Source: Pseudomonadota bacterium
GTDB lineage: Bacteria; Pseudomonadota; Gammaproteobacteria; Acidiferrobacterales; UBA6901
NCBI GenBank assembly: GCA_021783175.1
Contig: JAJXUF010000141.1
Coordinates: forward strand, 1 to 7,945
DNA: 7,945 nucleotides
Direction of reading: 5' to 3'
The translations under genes and the position numbers were made by a program. The notes below the pieces were generated by a model that worked only from the letters and a program-made list of their open reading frames with translations, did no database searches and was not told the origin of the DNA. Shown piece after piece: positions 1-6,457 of the stretch; position 1 is the first letter of the stretch, and every line of letters begins with the position of its first letter.

Positions 1-936
1 ATTCCAGAATGCGTCGAAATCGACGGGTGTTCCCTCACCCCCGGCCCCTCCCCCGGCGGGGGAGGGGAGTGTTGACTCCCTCTCCCCACGGGAGAGGGTT
101 GGGGTGAGGGTGCTTTTGTTGCACAGCTGCTTGAAGCTGCCCATGTAACCCACCGGCGCATCCAGCCAGACGTAGAAGTATTTGCCCGGTGCATCGGGAA
201 TCTCGAAGCCGAAGTAGGGCGCGTCGCGCGAAATGTCCCAGTCCGTCAGTTTGTTCTCGCCTTCGGCGCCCAGCCATTCCTGCATCTTGTTGGCGGCTTC
301 GGGCTGCAGCGCGCCGCTGCGCGTCCATTCGCGCAGGAACTGCTGGCAGCTGCCGGCGGAAAGCTTGAAGAAGTAATGGTCGGAGTTGCGCAGTTCCGGC
401 TTCGCCCCGGATACGGCGGAGAAGGGGTTGATCAGGTCCGTCGGGGCATAGGCCGCGCCGCACACTTCGCAGTTGTCGCCGTACTGGTCCTTGGCATGGC
501 ACTTGGGGCATTCGCCTTTGATGAAGCGGTCCGGCAGGAACATGTTCTTGACCGGGTCGTAATACTGTTCGATGGAACGCACCTCGATCAGGCCGTTGGC
601 CTTCAGGGTGCGGTAGATACCCTGGGCGGACTCTTTGGTCTCGTTCGAATTGGTTGAGCCGTAATTGTCGAAAGCCACATGGAATGCGGCAAAATCGTCG
701 TAATGTTCCTGCCAGACGCGGGCGATCAGCTGTTCCGGCGTGATGCCTTCCTTTTCGGCGCGGAGCATGATGGGCGTGCCGTGGGTGTCGTCGGCGCAGA
801 CGTAATGGCAAGTGTTGCCGCGCATCTTCTGGAAGCGGACCCAGATATCGGTCTGGATGTATTCGACGAGGTGGCCTAAGTGGATGCTTCCATTGGCATA
901 TGGAAGGGCGGAGGTGACGAGGATTTTACGCGGCAT
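1..936 (-). CDS. metG: Methionyl-tRNA synthetase, N-terminal 312 codons (runs off the left edge)
   Basis: Charges tRNA-Met with methionine in the cytoplasm. The reading frame starts at ATG 936-934 and stays open to base 1. It begins [20 protein letters not shown], with the class I HIGH motif as HLGH at residues 19-22. The zinc knuckle has Cys143, Cys146, Cys156 and Cys159 (CPKC and CEVC), which marks the E. coli-like four-cysteine type. The segments [15 protein letters not shown] (about 233-247) and YFYVWLDAP (253-261) are strongly conserved in the family. The KMSKS loop and the anticodon-binding domain lie outside the window. AAGGAA (951-946 on the minus strand) is the ribosome binding site. 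After Lys274 the frame runs through about 27 codons from a palindromic repeat, then returns to family sequence ([10 protein letters not shown]). E. coli MetG has no counterpart to this insert. The gene looks intact and is very probably functional because it is essential, but that is an inference. Confidence 0.96.
   Translation of the reverse strand, partial: MPRKILVTSALPYANGSIHLGHLVEYIQTDIWVRFQKMRGNTCHYVCADDTHGTPIMLRAEKEGITPEQLIARVWQEHYDDFAAFHVAFDNYGSTNSNETKESAQGIYRTLKANGLIEVRSIEQYYDPVKNMFLPDRFIKGECPKCHAKDQYGDNCEVCGAAYAPTDLINPFSAVSGAKPELRNSDHYFFKLSAGSCQQFLREWTRSGALQPEAANKMQEWLGAEGENKLTDWDISRDAPYFGFEIPDAPGKYFYVWLDAPVGYMGSFKQLCNKSTLTPTLSRGERESTLPSPAGGGAGGEGTPVDFDAFWN
32..110. repeat. 79-bp G+C-rich palindromic element inserted in frame within metG
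   Basis: The ends are exact inverted repeats: CCCTCACCCC at 32-41 and GGGGTGAGGG at 101-110. Inside lie two perfect hairpins. One has a 10-bp stem (45-54 with 58-67, loop GGC). The other has a 9-bp stem (78-86 with 90-98, loop CAC). The whole can fold as a three-way junction. Read in the metG direction it encodes [20 protein letters not shown] followed by a Gly-rich tail, without a stop. Peptides such as [10 protein letters not shown] are familiar from mis-called ORFs in many proteobacterial genomes, so this is most likely a copy of a dispersed, non-autonomous repeat; I know no settled name for it. No clear target-site duplication is seen. Confidence 0.9.
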
Positions 937-1035
937 ATTGCAGAGTTCCTTGGATAAGCCGCGATTGTAGCAAAACCCGCACACGGCTGCGGAATTGGGT
1001 AAAATCGCGCCCGCACAAACCCTCAAGGAAGCTAG
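937..1035. promoter_or_regulatory. Divergent promoter region between metG and dcd
   Basis: These 99 bases must drive both genes. For metG, TACAAT on the minus strand (969-964) is a good -10 box, but no convincing -35 stands at the right distance. Transcription would begin near 957, just before the AAGGAA ribosome binding site (951-946). For dcd, TAAAAT (1000-1005) is a possible -10, again with a poor -35. The dcd ribosome binding site AAGGAA (1025-1030) is five bases from its ATG. No operator-like palindrome or riboswitch was recognised. Confidence 0.45.
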
Positions 1036-1602
1036 ATGAGCATCAAGTCAGACAGATGGATACGCCGCATGGCAGAGCAGCACGGCATGATAGCCCCGTT
1101 CGAACCGAACCAGGTGAAGGAAGTGGACGGCAAGAAGATCGTTTCCTACGGCACCTCAAGTTATGGCTACGACATCCGCTGTGCACGCGAATTCAAACTG
1201 TTCACCAACATCAACAGCACCATCGTCGACCCCAAGAACTTCGACCCGAATTCGTTCGTGAACGTGGAAGCCGACTTTTGCGTGATTCCGCCCAATTCGT
1301 TCGCGCTGGCGCGCACGGTGGAATATTTCCGCATCCCGCGCAACGTGCTGACCATCTGCCTCGGCAAGTCGACCTATGCGCGTTGCGGGATTATTGTAAA
1401 TGTGACCCCTTTTGAGCCCGAGTGGGAAGGCTACGTAACGCTGGAATTCTCGAACACCACGCCGCTGCCCGCGAAGATCTACGCCAACGAAGGCGTGGCA
1501 CAGGTGCTGTTCTTCGAGAGCGACGAAGTGTGCGAGACTTCCTACAAGGACCGCGGCGGCAAGTATCAGGGCCAGGTCGGTGTCACGCTGCCGAAGACCT
1601 GA
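1036..1602 (+). CDS. dcd: dCTP deaminase
   Basis: Deaminates dCTP to dUTP and ammonia. dUTPase then makes dUMP, the precursor of dTMP. At 188 residues it is full length for this homotrimeric family (E. coli Dcd has 193). The active-site block [10 protein letters not shown] (110-119) carries the Ser and Arg equivalent to E. coli Ser111 and Arg115, here Ser112 and Arg116. [17 protein letters not shown] (124-140) carries the catalytic Glu, here Glu137. The C-terminal KYQGQ (176-180) matches the lid that closes over the nucleotide. AAGGAA lies five bases before the ATG and fixes the start. The gene is divergent from metG and is followed at once by a palindromic repeat. A bifunctional dCTP deaminase/dUTPase cannot be ruled out by eye, but the sequence fits the ordinary monofunctional enzyme. 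Confidence 0.97.
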   Translation: MSIKSDRWIRRMAEQHGMIAPFEPNQVKEVDGKKIVSYGTSSYGYDIRCAREFKLFTNINSTIVDPKNFDPNSFVNVEADFCVIPPNSFALARTVEYFRIPRNVLTICLGKSTYARCGIIVNVTPFEPEWEGYVTLEFSNTTPLPAKIYANEGVAQVLFFESDEVCETSYKDRGGKYQGQVGVTLPKT

Positions 1603-1622
1603 AATGCAACAACCCTTTTTTT

Positions 1623-1694
1623 GCCACAGAGACCACAGAGACCACAGAGTACACAGAGAAAACCTCTGCACGCTCTCTTTGTGGTCTCTGTGGC
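1623..1694. repeat. CACAGAG-type dispersed palindromic repeat downstream of dcd
   Basis: GCCACAGAGACCACA (1623-1637) pairs perfectly with TGTGGTCTCTGTGGC (1680-1694). The stem can be extended four more positions with one G-T pair. The left arm holds four tandem 9-base units (1624-1659), CCACAGAGA twice and then CCACAGAGT and ACACAGAGA. The middle holds about 20 unpaired bases. This resembles a CACAGAG repeat scattered between genes in many bacterial genomes. It starts 20 bases after the dcd stop. A T-run (1615-1622) precedes it rather than follows it, so it does not look like a standard terminator of dcd, though the stem may slow polymerase or protect mRNA ends. Confidence 0.8.
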
Positions 1695-1714
1695 TAATCA
1701 GGTTTTCATATTAA

Positions 1715-1942
1715 ATGATCACAGAACAACAAATTATCTGGCGCACTCCCGAAGGCAAGATCGTCGCCTGCGTGGAGAAGAATAAGGTGTTGCAGGAGAA
1801 CCTCGCCGAGATCCGCCAGGTCTGCCAGGATGCGCTCGAAGATGCGGCGCTCATGGGCTGCGACGAGCAGCAGTTTCTCCGTGTGCTTGCCGAACTGGTC
1901 GCACACCTTGAAAATCCTTATCCATCTGGCAAACAAGTCTGA
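1715..1942 (+). CDS. Conserved-looking small protein of unknown function (75 aa)
   Basis: I do not recognise a named family. The product starts MITEQQIIWRTPEGKIVACV. It looks like a short beta-hairpin (about 6-20) followed by two predicted amphipathic helices (24-45 and 50-66), with no signal peptide or membrane segment. Cysteines stand at 19, 37 and 49 without a metal-site spacing. Codon use is G+C-rich with strong third-position bias (GAG, CTC, GCC), like the housekeeping genes and unlike the following gene, which supports real coding. The ATG has no good ribosome binding site; AGG at 1700-1702 is weak and 12 bases away. The gene starts 20 bases after the palindromic repeat and ends 24 bases before the next start. 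A small regulatory or accessory cytosolic protein is possible, but nothing shows what it does. Confidence 0.65.
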   Translation: MITEQQIIWRTPEGKIVACVEKNKVLQENLAEIRQVCQDALEDAALMGCDEQQFLRVLAELVAHLENPYPSGKQV

Positions 1943-1954
1943 TGCTGAATCCAT

Positions 1955-1959
1955 AGGAG
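1955..1959 (+). promoter_or_regulatory. Ribosome binding site deciding a GTG start
   Basis: AGGAG stands seven bases before GTG 1967-1969. It is the best ribosome binding site near the beginning of the next reading frame and supports GTG, rather than a later ATG, as its start. Confidence 0.75.
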
Positions 1960-1966
1960 TCTTCAA

Positions 1967-2965
1967 GTGGAATATACCTTCCAGAAAGCACAGTTGACTG
2001 AGCATGAAAGGCTTTGGCTGTGCGAGGTTTATCAGAGTCAGGAATTTGATGTCAGGAAAACTAAGGTGAAGCTGTACGGGCAAATCCCGAACAGATTTGA
2101 CCCTAGAAAGATTGACTCACGCCTTTATCGGTATGATCACCTGAGTCTTGTTGGGATATGGCACATTGATCCTGACAGCAGAATTTTTGGTGAAGTACAC
2201 CAAATTATTGCCAAGATTAAAGAAATGATTCTTGGGGCGCCCGCTATTGATAAGGTTTCTGCTTCCGATTTGGCCGAAAGAACTGGCCTACAGGAACGCG
2301 ATGTGGAGGTGGCACTTCGTTTGATGAATGACCTAGGAAATTTTGTTGGCAGCCCGTCGTCCAGTGGCAATAGTCGTGGCTATTCGTCTATAGCATTTCC
2401 CTCTGGAGATGAAGGGTATGACGCATATCTTTCCTATGAAAATCTCAGTAACCTGATGGAAGAGTTCTATACATGGAAGCCCGCAACAGGCGTCGGAACC
2501 GCACCGACGAATTGGTTTCCACTGAATGTTTTGCCCAGTGTGGCAACTGGTGATGACGTAAAGCAAAAACCTAATACGGCATTTGTAATTATGCCAATTG
2601 ACTCAAGCAAGCCAGATTTGCAGGATGTTCTTAAATCTATTAAATCGATATGTGCCAAATTTGGAATTAGTGCAGTACGGGCAGATGAGATCGAGCACCA
2701 ACAGCAAATAACAGATGTCGTATTGCAGCAAATCCGCGAGTGCGAATTCTTAATTGCAGACCTCTCTTTAGAGCGCCCAAATGTGTACTACGAAATAGGT
2801 TATGCCCATGCTATTGGAAAGCGGCCAATTCTTTTCCGAAAGAAAGGAACGCCGTTGCACTTCGATCTCTCGATTCATAATGCGCGAGAATTTGAAAATA
2901 TGACTGAGTTAGAGAAAAGACTTGAGTCCTACTTTGAGGAAGTATTGGGGAGAAAAGCGAAATGA
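1967..2965 (+). CDS. Two-domain protein: winged-helix-like N-terminus and nucleoside 2-deoxyribosyltransferase/TIR-like C-terminus
   Basis: 332 residues, GTG start with AGGAG seven bases upstream. Residues 1-125 look helical. They include LSLVGIWHIDPDSRI (59-73) and a helix-turn-helix-like stretch, VSASDLAERTGLQERDVEVA (97-116), suggesting a winged-helix module. A Ser/Gly-rich linker follows (129-140). Residues 204-320 form an alpha/beta domain. Its parts are a first strand AFVIMP (205-210), RADEI (238-242), FLIADLS (261-267) and NVYYEIGYAHAIGK (272-285). Glu276 sits where nucleoside 2-deoxyribosyltransferases and related NADase-like domains place their catalytic Glu. Such domains hydrolyse or transfer nucleosides or NAD and serve as toxic effectors, for example in some retrons. 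The gene is much richer in A+T than its neighbours (20 G+C of 60 at 2581-2640), which suggests transfer. Enzymatic activity and a defence role are inferred. No reverse transcriptase, CD-NTase or nuclease partner is nearby. Confidence 0.85.
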   Translation: MEYTFQKAQLTEHERLWLCEVYQSQEFDVRKTKVKLYGQIPNRFDPRKIDSRLYRYDHLSLVGIWHIDPDSRIFGEVHQIIAKIKEMILGAPAIDKVSASDLAERTGLQERDVEVALRLMNDLGNFVGSPSSSGNSRGYSSIAFPSGDEGYDAYLSYENLSNLMEEFYTWKPATGVGTAPTNWFPLNVLPSVATGDDVKQKPNTAFVIMPIDSSKPDLQDVLKSIKSICAKFGISAVRADEIEHQQQITDVVLQQIRECEFLIADLSLERPNVYYEIGYAHAIGKRPILFRKKGTPLHFDLSIHNAREFENMTELEKRLESYFEEVLGRKAK

Positions 2966-3001
2966 AGGAAATGGGCGGTTTCTCTTCCTTTACATTGCGC
3001 C

Positions 3002-3007
3002 TATAAA
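3002..3007 (+). promoter_or_regulatory. Possible -10 box for the decarboxylase gene
   Basis: TATAAA in the 95-base gap after the A+T-rich gene. The bases 17 upstream (TTTCTC, 2979-2984) are a poor -35, so the promoter is weak or needs an activator, if it is real. It would give a leader of roughly 47 bases. Confidence 0.3.
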
Positions 3008-3048
3008 ACCTGCGACAATCTGCGCCACTTTAATCTGTAATCCCCTGT

Positions 3049-3054
3049 AGGGAG
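3049..3054 (+). promoter_or_regulatory. Ribosome binding site of the decarboxylase gene
   Basis: AGGGAG lies six bases before ATG 3061. It is a strong Shine-Dalgarno sequence and settles the start of the decarboxylase. Confidence 0.8.
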
Positions 3055-3060
3055 CTATCC

Positions 3061-5307
3061 ATGAAATTCAATTTCCCCATCATCATCATCGATGAAGACT
3101 TCCGTTCGGAAAACGCGAGCGGCCACGGCATTCGCGATCTCGCCGATGCGCTGGAAAAAGAAGGCATTGAAGTCGTCGGCATGACCAGTTACGGCGACCT
3201 GACTTCGTTCGCACAGCAGCAAAGCCGCGCATCGGCTTTCGTGCTGTCCATCGACGACGAGGAATTCGGCGCGGGGAGCGAGGAAGAAACCGAAGTCGCG
3301 CTGCGCACCTTGCGCGCATTCGTGGAGGAGATCCGCTTCAAGAACGCCGACATACCGATCTATCTATACGGCGAAACTCGCACCTCGCGCCACATCCCGA
3401 ACGACATCCTGCGCGAGCTGCACGGCTTCATCCATATGCACGAGGACACGCCGGAATTCGTGGCGCGCCACATCATCCGCGAAGCCAAGTCCTATCTCGA
3501 TACCCTGGCGCCGCCGTTCTTCCGCGCGCTGGTGGACTACGCGCAGGACGGTTCCTACTCCTGGCACTGCCCGGGCCACTCCGGCGGCGTGGCGTTCCTG
3601 AAGTCTCCGGTGGGGCGCATGTTCCACCAGTTCTTCGGCGAGAACATGCTGCGCGCCGACGTGTGCAACGCGGTGGACGAACTGGGACAGTTGCTCGACC
3701 ACACGGGTCCGGTTGCGGCTTCCGAACGCAATGCGGCGCGCATCTTCAATGCCGACCACCTGTTTTTTGTAACCAACGGCACCTCGACTTCCAACAAGAT
3801 CGTGTGGCACTCGATGGTGGCGCCGGACGACATCGTGGTGGTGGACCGCAACTGCCACAAGTCCATCCTGCATGCGATCATGATGACCGGCGCGGTGCCG
3901 GTATTCCTGACGCCGACGCGCAACAACTTCGGCATCATCGGGCCGATCCCGAAATCCGAATTCGAGCGCGAGACCATCCAGAAGAAGATCGACGCCAATC
4001 CTTTCATCAAAGACAAGGCCAAGAAGCCGCGCATCCTCACCATTACGCAGAGCACTTACGACGGTGTCATGTACAACGTGGAAATGCTGAAAGAGATGCT
4101 GGATGGCAAGATCGATGCCTTGCATTTTGACGAAGCATGGCTGCCGCACGCGGCCTTCCACGATTTTTACAAGAGCATGCACGCGATCGGCCGCGACCGG
4201 CCGCGCGCCAAAGAATCCATGATTTTCTCCACTCAATCCACGCACAAATTGCTGGCCGGCTTGAGCCAGGCTTCGCAAATTCTGGTGCGCGACAGCGAGT
4301 CGCGCAAACTGGATCGCGACTGTTTCAACGAAGCCTACCTGATGCACACCTCGACTTCGCCGCAATACGCCATCATCGCCTCGTGCGACGTGGCGGCAGC
4401 AATGATGGAACCGCCCGGCGGCACGGCGCTGGTGGAAGAGTCCATCGCTGAGGCACTCGACTTCCGCCGCGCCATGCGCAAGGTGGATGAAGAGTGGGGC
4501 GCGGATTGGTGGTTCAAGGTGTGGGGGCCCGATTACCTTTCCGAAGAAGGCATGGCGGAGCGCGAGGACTGGGTGCTGCGCACCGAGGATCGCTGGCACG
4601 GCTTCGGCAAACTCGCCGAAGGCTTCAACATGCTCGACCCGATCAAGGCCACGGTCATTACGCCGGGTCTGGATGTGGACGGCGATTTTGCTGATAGCGG
4701 CATCCCGGCGAGCATCGTCACCAAATATCTTGCCGAGCACGGCGTGGTGGTGGAGAAATGCGGCCTGTATTCCTTCTTTATCATGTTCACCATCGGCATC
4801 ACCAAGGGACGCTGGAACACCATGGTGACCGAGCTCCAGCAGTTCAAGGACGATTACGACAAGAACCAGCCGTTGTGGCGCGTGCTGCCGGAATTCATCG
4901 TCAAGAACCCGCGCTATGAAAAGATCGGCCTGCGCGACCTGTGCGACCAGATCCACGGTATCTATAAAGCCAACGATGTGGCACGCCTCACCACCGAGAT
5001 GTATCTGTCTAGCATGGTGCCGGCGATGAAACCGTCGGATGCGTTTGCCAAGATGGCGCACGGCGAGATCGAGCGCGTTTCCATCGACGATCTGGAAGGG
5101 CGTATCACTGCCGTACTTCTGACGCCCTATCCGCCGGGCATTCCCCTGCTGATCCCGGGTGAACGTTTCAACAAGACCATCGTCGATTACCTCAGGTTCG
5201 CGCGCGATTTCAACAAGCGTTTCCCCGGCTTCGAGACCGATATTCACGGGCTGGTGGCGGAGAAGAGCAACGGTGATTGCGTGTACTACGTGGACTGCGT
5301 GAAATAG
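3061..5307 (+). CDS. PLP-dependent Orn/Lys/Arg decarboxylase, LdcA-like (lysine or arginine likely)
   Basis: Decarboxylates a basic amino acid to a diamine (cadaverine, agmatine or putrescine) in the cytoplasm. At 748 residues it is full length for the large bacterial fold III family. Residues 1-150 form the receiver-like wing domain. The aminotransferase-fold core follows, then a C-terminal domain ending FPGFETDIHG. YSWHCPGHSGGV (about 166-177), DRNCHKS (262-268, with His266 that stacks on PLP), HFDEAW (355-360, with Asp357) and STHKLLAGLSQAS (393-405, with Lys396 as the Schiff-base lysine) are all present. By eye it is closest to Pseudomonas LdcA, which shares APPFFRALV, GITKG and GLRDLCD. 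It also shares features with E. coli CadA (GIPASIV, EHGVVVEK) and AdiA (HFDEAW). Exact substrate cannot be read from sequence, so no symbol is given. AGGGAG precedes the ATG. The product may supply polyamines or counter acid. Confidence 0.93.
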   Translation: MKFNFPIIIIDEDFRSENASGHGIRDLADALEKEGIEVVGMTSYGDLTSFAQQQSRASAFVLSIDDEEFGAGSEEETEVALRTLRAFVEEIRFKNADIPIYLYGETRTSRHIPNDILRELHGFIHMHEDTPEFVARHIIREAKSYLDTLAPPFFRALVDYAQDGSYSWHCPGHSGGVAFLKSPVGRMFHQFFGENMLRADVCNAVDELGQLLDHTGPVAASERNAARIFNADHLFFVTNGTSTSNKIVWHSMVAPDDIVVVDRNCHKSILHAIMMTGAVPVFLTPTRNNFGIIGPIPKSEFERETIQKKIDANPFIKDKAKKPRILTITQSTYDGVMYNVEMLKEMLDGKIDALHFDEAWLPHAAFHDFYKSMHAIGRDRPRAKESMIFSTQSTHKLLAGLSQASQILVRDSESRKLDRDCFNEAYLMHTSTSPQYAIIASCDVAAAMMEPPGGTALVEESIAEALDFRRAMRKVDEEWGADWWFKVWGPDYLSEEGMAEREDWVLRTEDRWHGFGKLAEGFNMLDPIKATVITPGLDVDGDFADSGIPASIVTKYLAEHGVVVEKCGLYSFFIMFTIGITKGRWNTMVTELQQFKDDYDKNQPLWRVLPEFIVKNPRYEKIGLRDLCDQIHGIYKANDVARLTTEMYLSSMVPAMKPSDAFAKMAHGEIERVSIDDLEGRITAVLLTPYPPGIPLLIPGERFNKTIVDYLRFARDFNKRFPGFETDIHGLVAEKSNGDCVYYVDCVK

Positions 5308-5357
5308 CGACTCCCTGTTTCGGGCTTGGAGCCGATATAGAAAATGCCAGACGGCAT

Positions 5358-5780
5358 ATGAGTGAAGACAACGACAAGCTGCGCATCGACAAATGGCTGT
5401 GGGCGGCCCGCTTCTTCAAGACGCGCAGCCTTGCTGTCGATGCAGTGGAAGCCGGCCGGGTGACGATGAACGAGGCGCGCATCAAACCCGCCAAGGCCAT
5501 CGGCCCCGGCGACCATCTGGTCATCCGCCTCGGGCAATATCATTTCGAAGTCGAGGTGCTGGGACTTTCCAACAAGCGGGGTCCCGCGTCGGAGGCGCAG
5601 AAGCTTTACCGCGAGAGCGATGCAAGCCGTGCGCGCCGCGCCGAGATCGCCGCCAATCTCAAGGCGCTGCCGCAGCCGACGTTCAAGGGCAGACCGACCA
5701 AACGCGACCGGCGCGAGATCGAGCGCTTCGAATCCAAAACCAAGGACAGCGCAAAAAGCGCGTGGGGCGATTTCGAGTAA
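5358..5780 (+). CDS. hslR: Heat-shock protein 15, S4-domain RNA-binding protein
   Basis: HslR binds free 50S subunits that carry a stalled peptidyl-tRNA after heat shock and helps free the nascent chain. The product is 140 residues, close to E. coli HslR (133). The S4 RNA-binding domain covers about residues 8-68, beginning LRIDKWLWAARFFKTR (8-23). The following KRGPASEAQKLY (73-84) is the family signature (RRPASEAALLY in E. coli). The basic tail (GRPTKRDRREIERF, 111-124) is also typical. I chose ATG 5358 because the family starts a few residues before the S4 domain. An in-frame TTG at 5277 would overlap the decarboxylase and add an unrelated tail. No good ribosome binding site is visible. 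The gene begins 50 bases after the decarboxylase stop, and no terminator stands between them, so read-through from it is possible. Confidence 0.93.
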   Translation: MSEDNDKLRIDKWLWAARFFKTRSLAVDAVEAGRVTMNEARIKPAKAIGPGDHLVIRLGQYHFEVEVLGLSNKRGPASEAQKLYRESDASRARRAEIAANLKALPQPTFKGRPTKRDRREIERFESKTKDSAKSAWGDFE

Positions 5781-5822
5781 GTTGATCCGGAGCGCCGCCG
5801 CCATTTTCATGGTCACACCGAT

Positions 5823-6347
5823 ATGACAAACGAAGCCCGCAGCAAAACTCGGAAGGCCAAATGGCGCAACCTCGCCATCAATATATTGCTGTTCGCCGTT
5901 GTCGTTGCCGGTATCCGTGCCTGGCAACAACGCAACATGATCAGCGGCACGGCGCCGGCCTTGCGTGGCGCCACACTGGCAGGACAACCCTACGTCCTGC
6001 CCGCGCATCCGGCACAGCCTGTGCTGGTGCACTTTTGGGGAACATGGTGCCCGATCTGCCGTGCCGAACAGGGCTCTATCGCTGCCATCGCGCACGATCA
6101 TCCGAACATCATCACGGTTGCGATGCAAAGCGGCAAACCGGAAGACGTTGCCAGTTACATGCGTGAACAGGGAATCGATTTTCCGGTGGTGAATGATGCC
6201 GGCGGCGCCATCTCCAACGCGTGGGGAGTGCATGCAGTCCCTGCCAGCTTCATCATCGCACCCGATGGAAAAATCCACTTTGTTGAAGTGGGATACACCA
6301 CCGGGTTGGGACTCAGGCTTCGACTTTGGCTGGCCGGAGTAATCTGA
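5823..6347 (+). CDS. Membrane-anchored thioredoxin-like protein, ScsD/TlpA type
   Basis: A thiol-disulfide oxidoreductase facing the periplasm. Residues 1-16 are basic, and residues 17-34 (NLAINILLFAVVVAGIRA) form one membrane anchor without a lipobox. The thioredoxin fold follows. FWGTWCPICR (71-80) carries the redox pair Cys76 and Cys79. FPVVND (120-125) and the cis-proline loop VPASF (139-143, Pro140) are in place. The C-terminus GLRLRLWLAG matches the GMKLRLWWA end of Salmonella ScsD, so the gene looks complete at 174 residues. ScsD works with ScsB/ScsC in copper tolerance, but no such partners are in the window. A TlpA-type or cytochrome c maturation role is also possible. The start has no clear ribosome binding site. 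The 42-base gap after hslR suggests co-transcription. Confidence 0.88.
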   Translation: MTNEARSKTRKAKWRNLAINILLFAVVVAGIRAWQQRNMISGTAPALRGATLAGQPYVLPAHPAQPVLVHFWGTWCPICRAEQGSIAAIAHDHPNIITVAMQSGKPEDVASYMREQGIDFPVVNDAGGAISNAWGVHAVPASFIIAPDGKIHFVEVGYTTGLGLRLRLWLAGVI

Positions 6348-6457
6348 TGCGGAACACGGCAACGAAAAAGATAAACTCATCAAAAAATGCCGACATCGCC
6401 ATGTATCATGCAAAGGCGAGCGGACGCGACAATTTGCAGATATTCCGCTCAAGCATG
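6346..6457 (+). pseudogene. Remnant of a GGDEF (diguanylate cyclase) domain C-terminus, frameshifted
   Basis: Bases 6346-6384 read DAEHGNEKDKLIK. From 6386, one base out of frame, the reading is NADIAMYHAKASGRDNLQIF. Joined, these match the end of a GGDEF domain, where a proline-rich turn and EHGN-like segment precede LIKNADIAMYHAK and GRNNYQFF. The frames are separated by one extra base in a run of six A (6382-6387). The GGDEF active-site loop is absent, and a stop (TAA, 6340-6342) lies just upstream in the first frame, so no cyclase can be made. Similarity ends after RSSM (about 6457). The shifted frame continues without homology to TGA at 6506-6508. This is the tail of a lost diguanylate cyclase gene beside an HD-GYP gene. 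A sequencing error could explain the frameshift but not the missing N-terminal part. Confidence 0.75.

Noticed and set aside
35..811. A 258-codon minus-strand frame overlapping metG
   Set aside because: It is a shifted frame of metG. The true frame has HLGH, the zinc knuckle and other MetRS motifs and stays open to the window edge.
1624..1659. Four tandem 9-base units as a possible CRISPR or iteron array
   Set aside because: The units are contiguous, without spacers, and form one arm of a palindromic repeat. No cas or replication gene is near.
1612..1697. Palindrome after dcd as a Rho-independent terminator
   Set aside because: The T-run precedes the stem rather than following it, and the stem has about 20 to 40 bases of loop, so the usual layout is missing on either strand.
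1967..3060. Part of a retron, CBASS or Thoeris system
   Set aside because: The effector-like domain is suggestive, but no reverse transcriptase, CD-NTase, SIR2 or msr/msd-like RNA was found in the flanking sequence.
3364..5247. A 627-codon open frame on the minus strand opposite the decarboxylase
   Set aside because: It mirrors the codon bias of the clearly real decarboxylase. Its translation is rich in His, Arg and Val without any recognisable domain.
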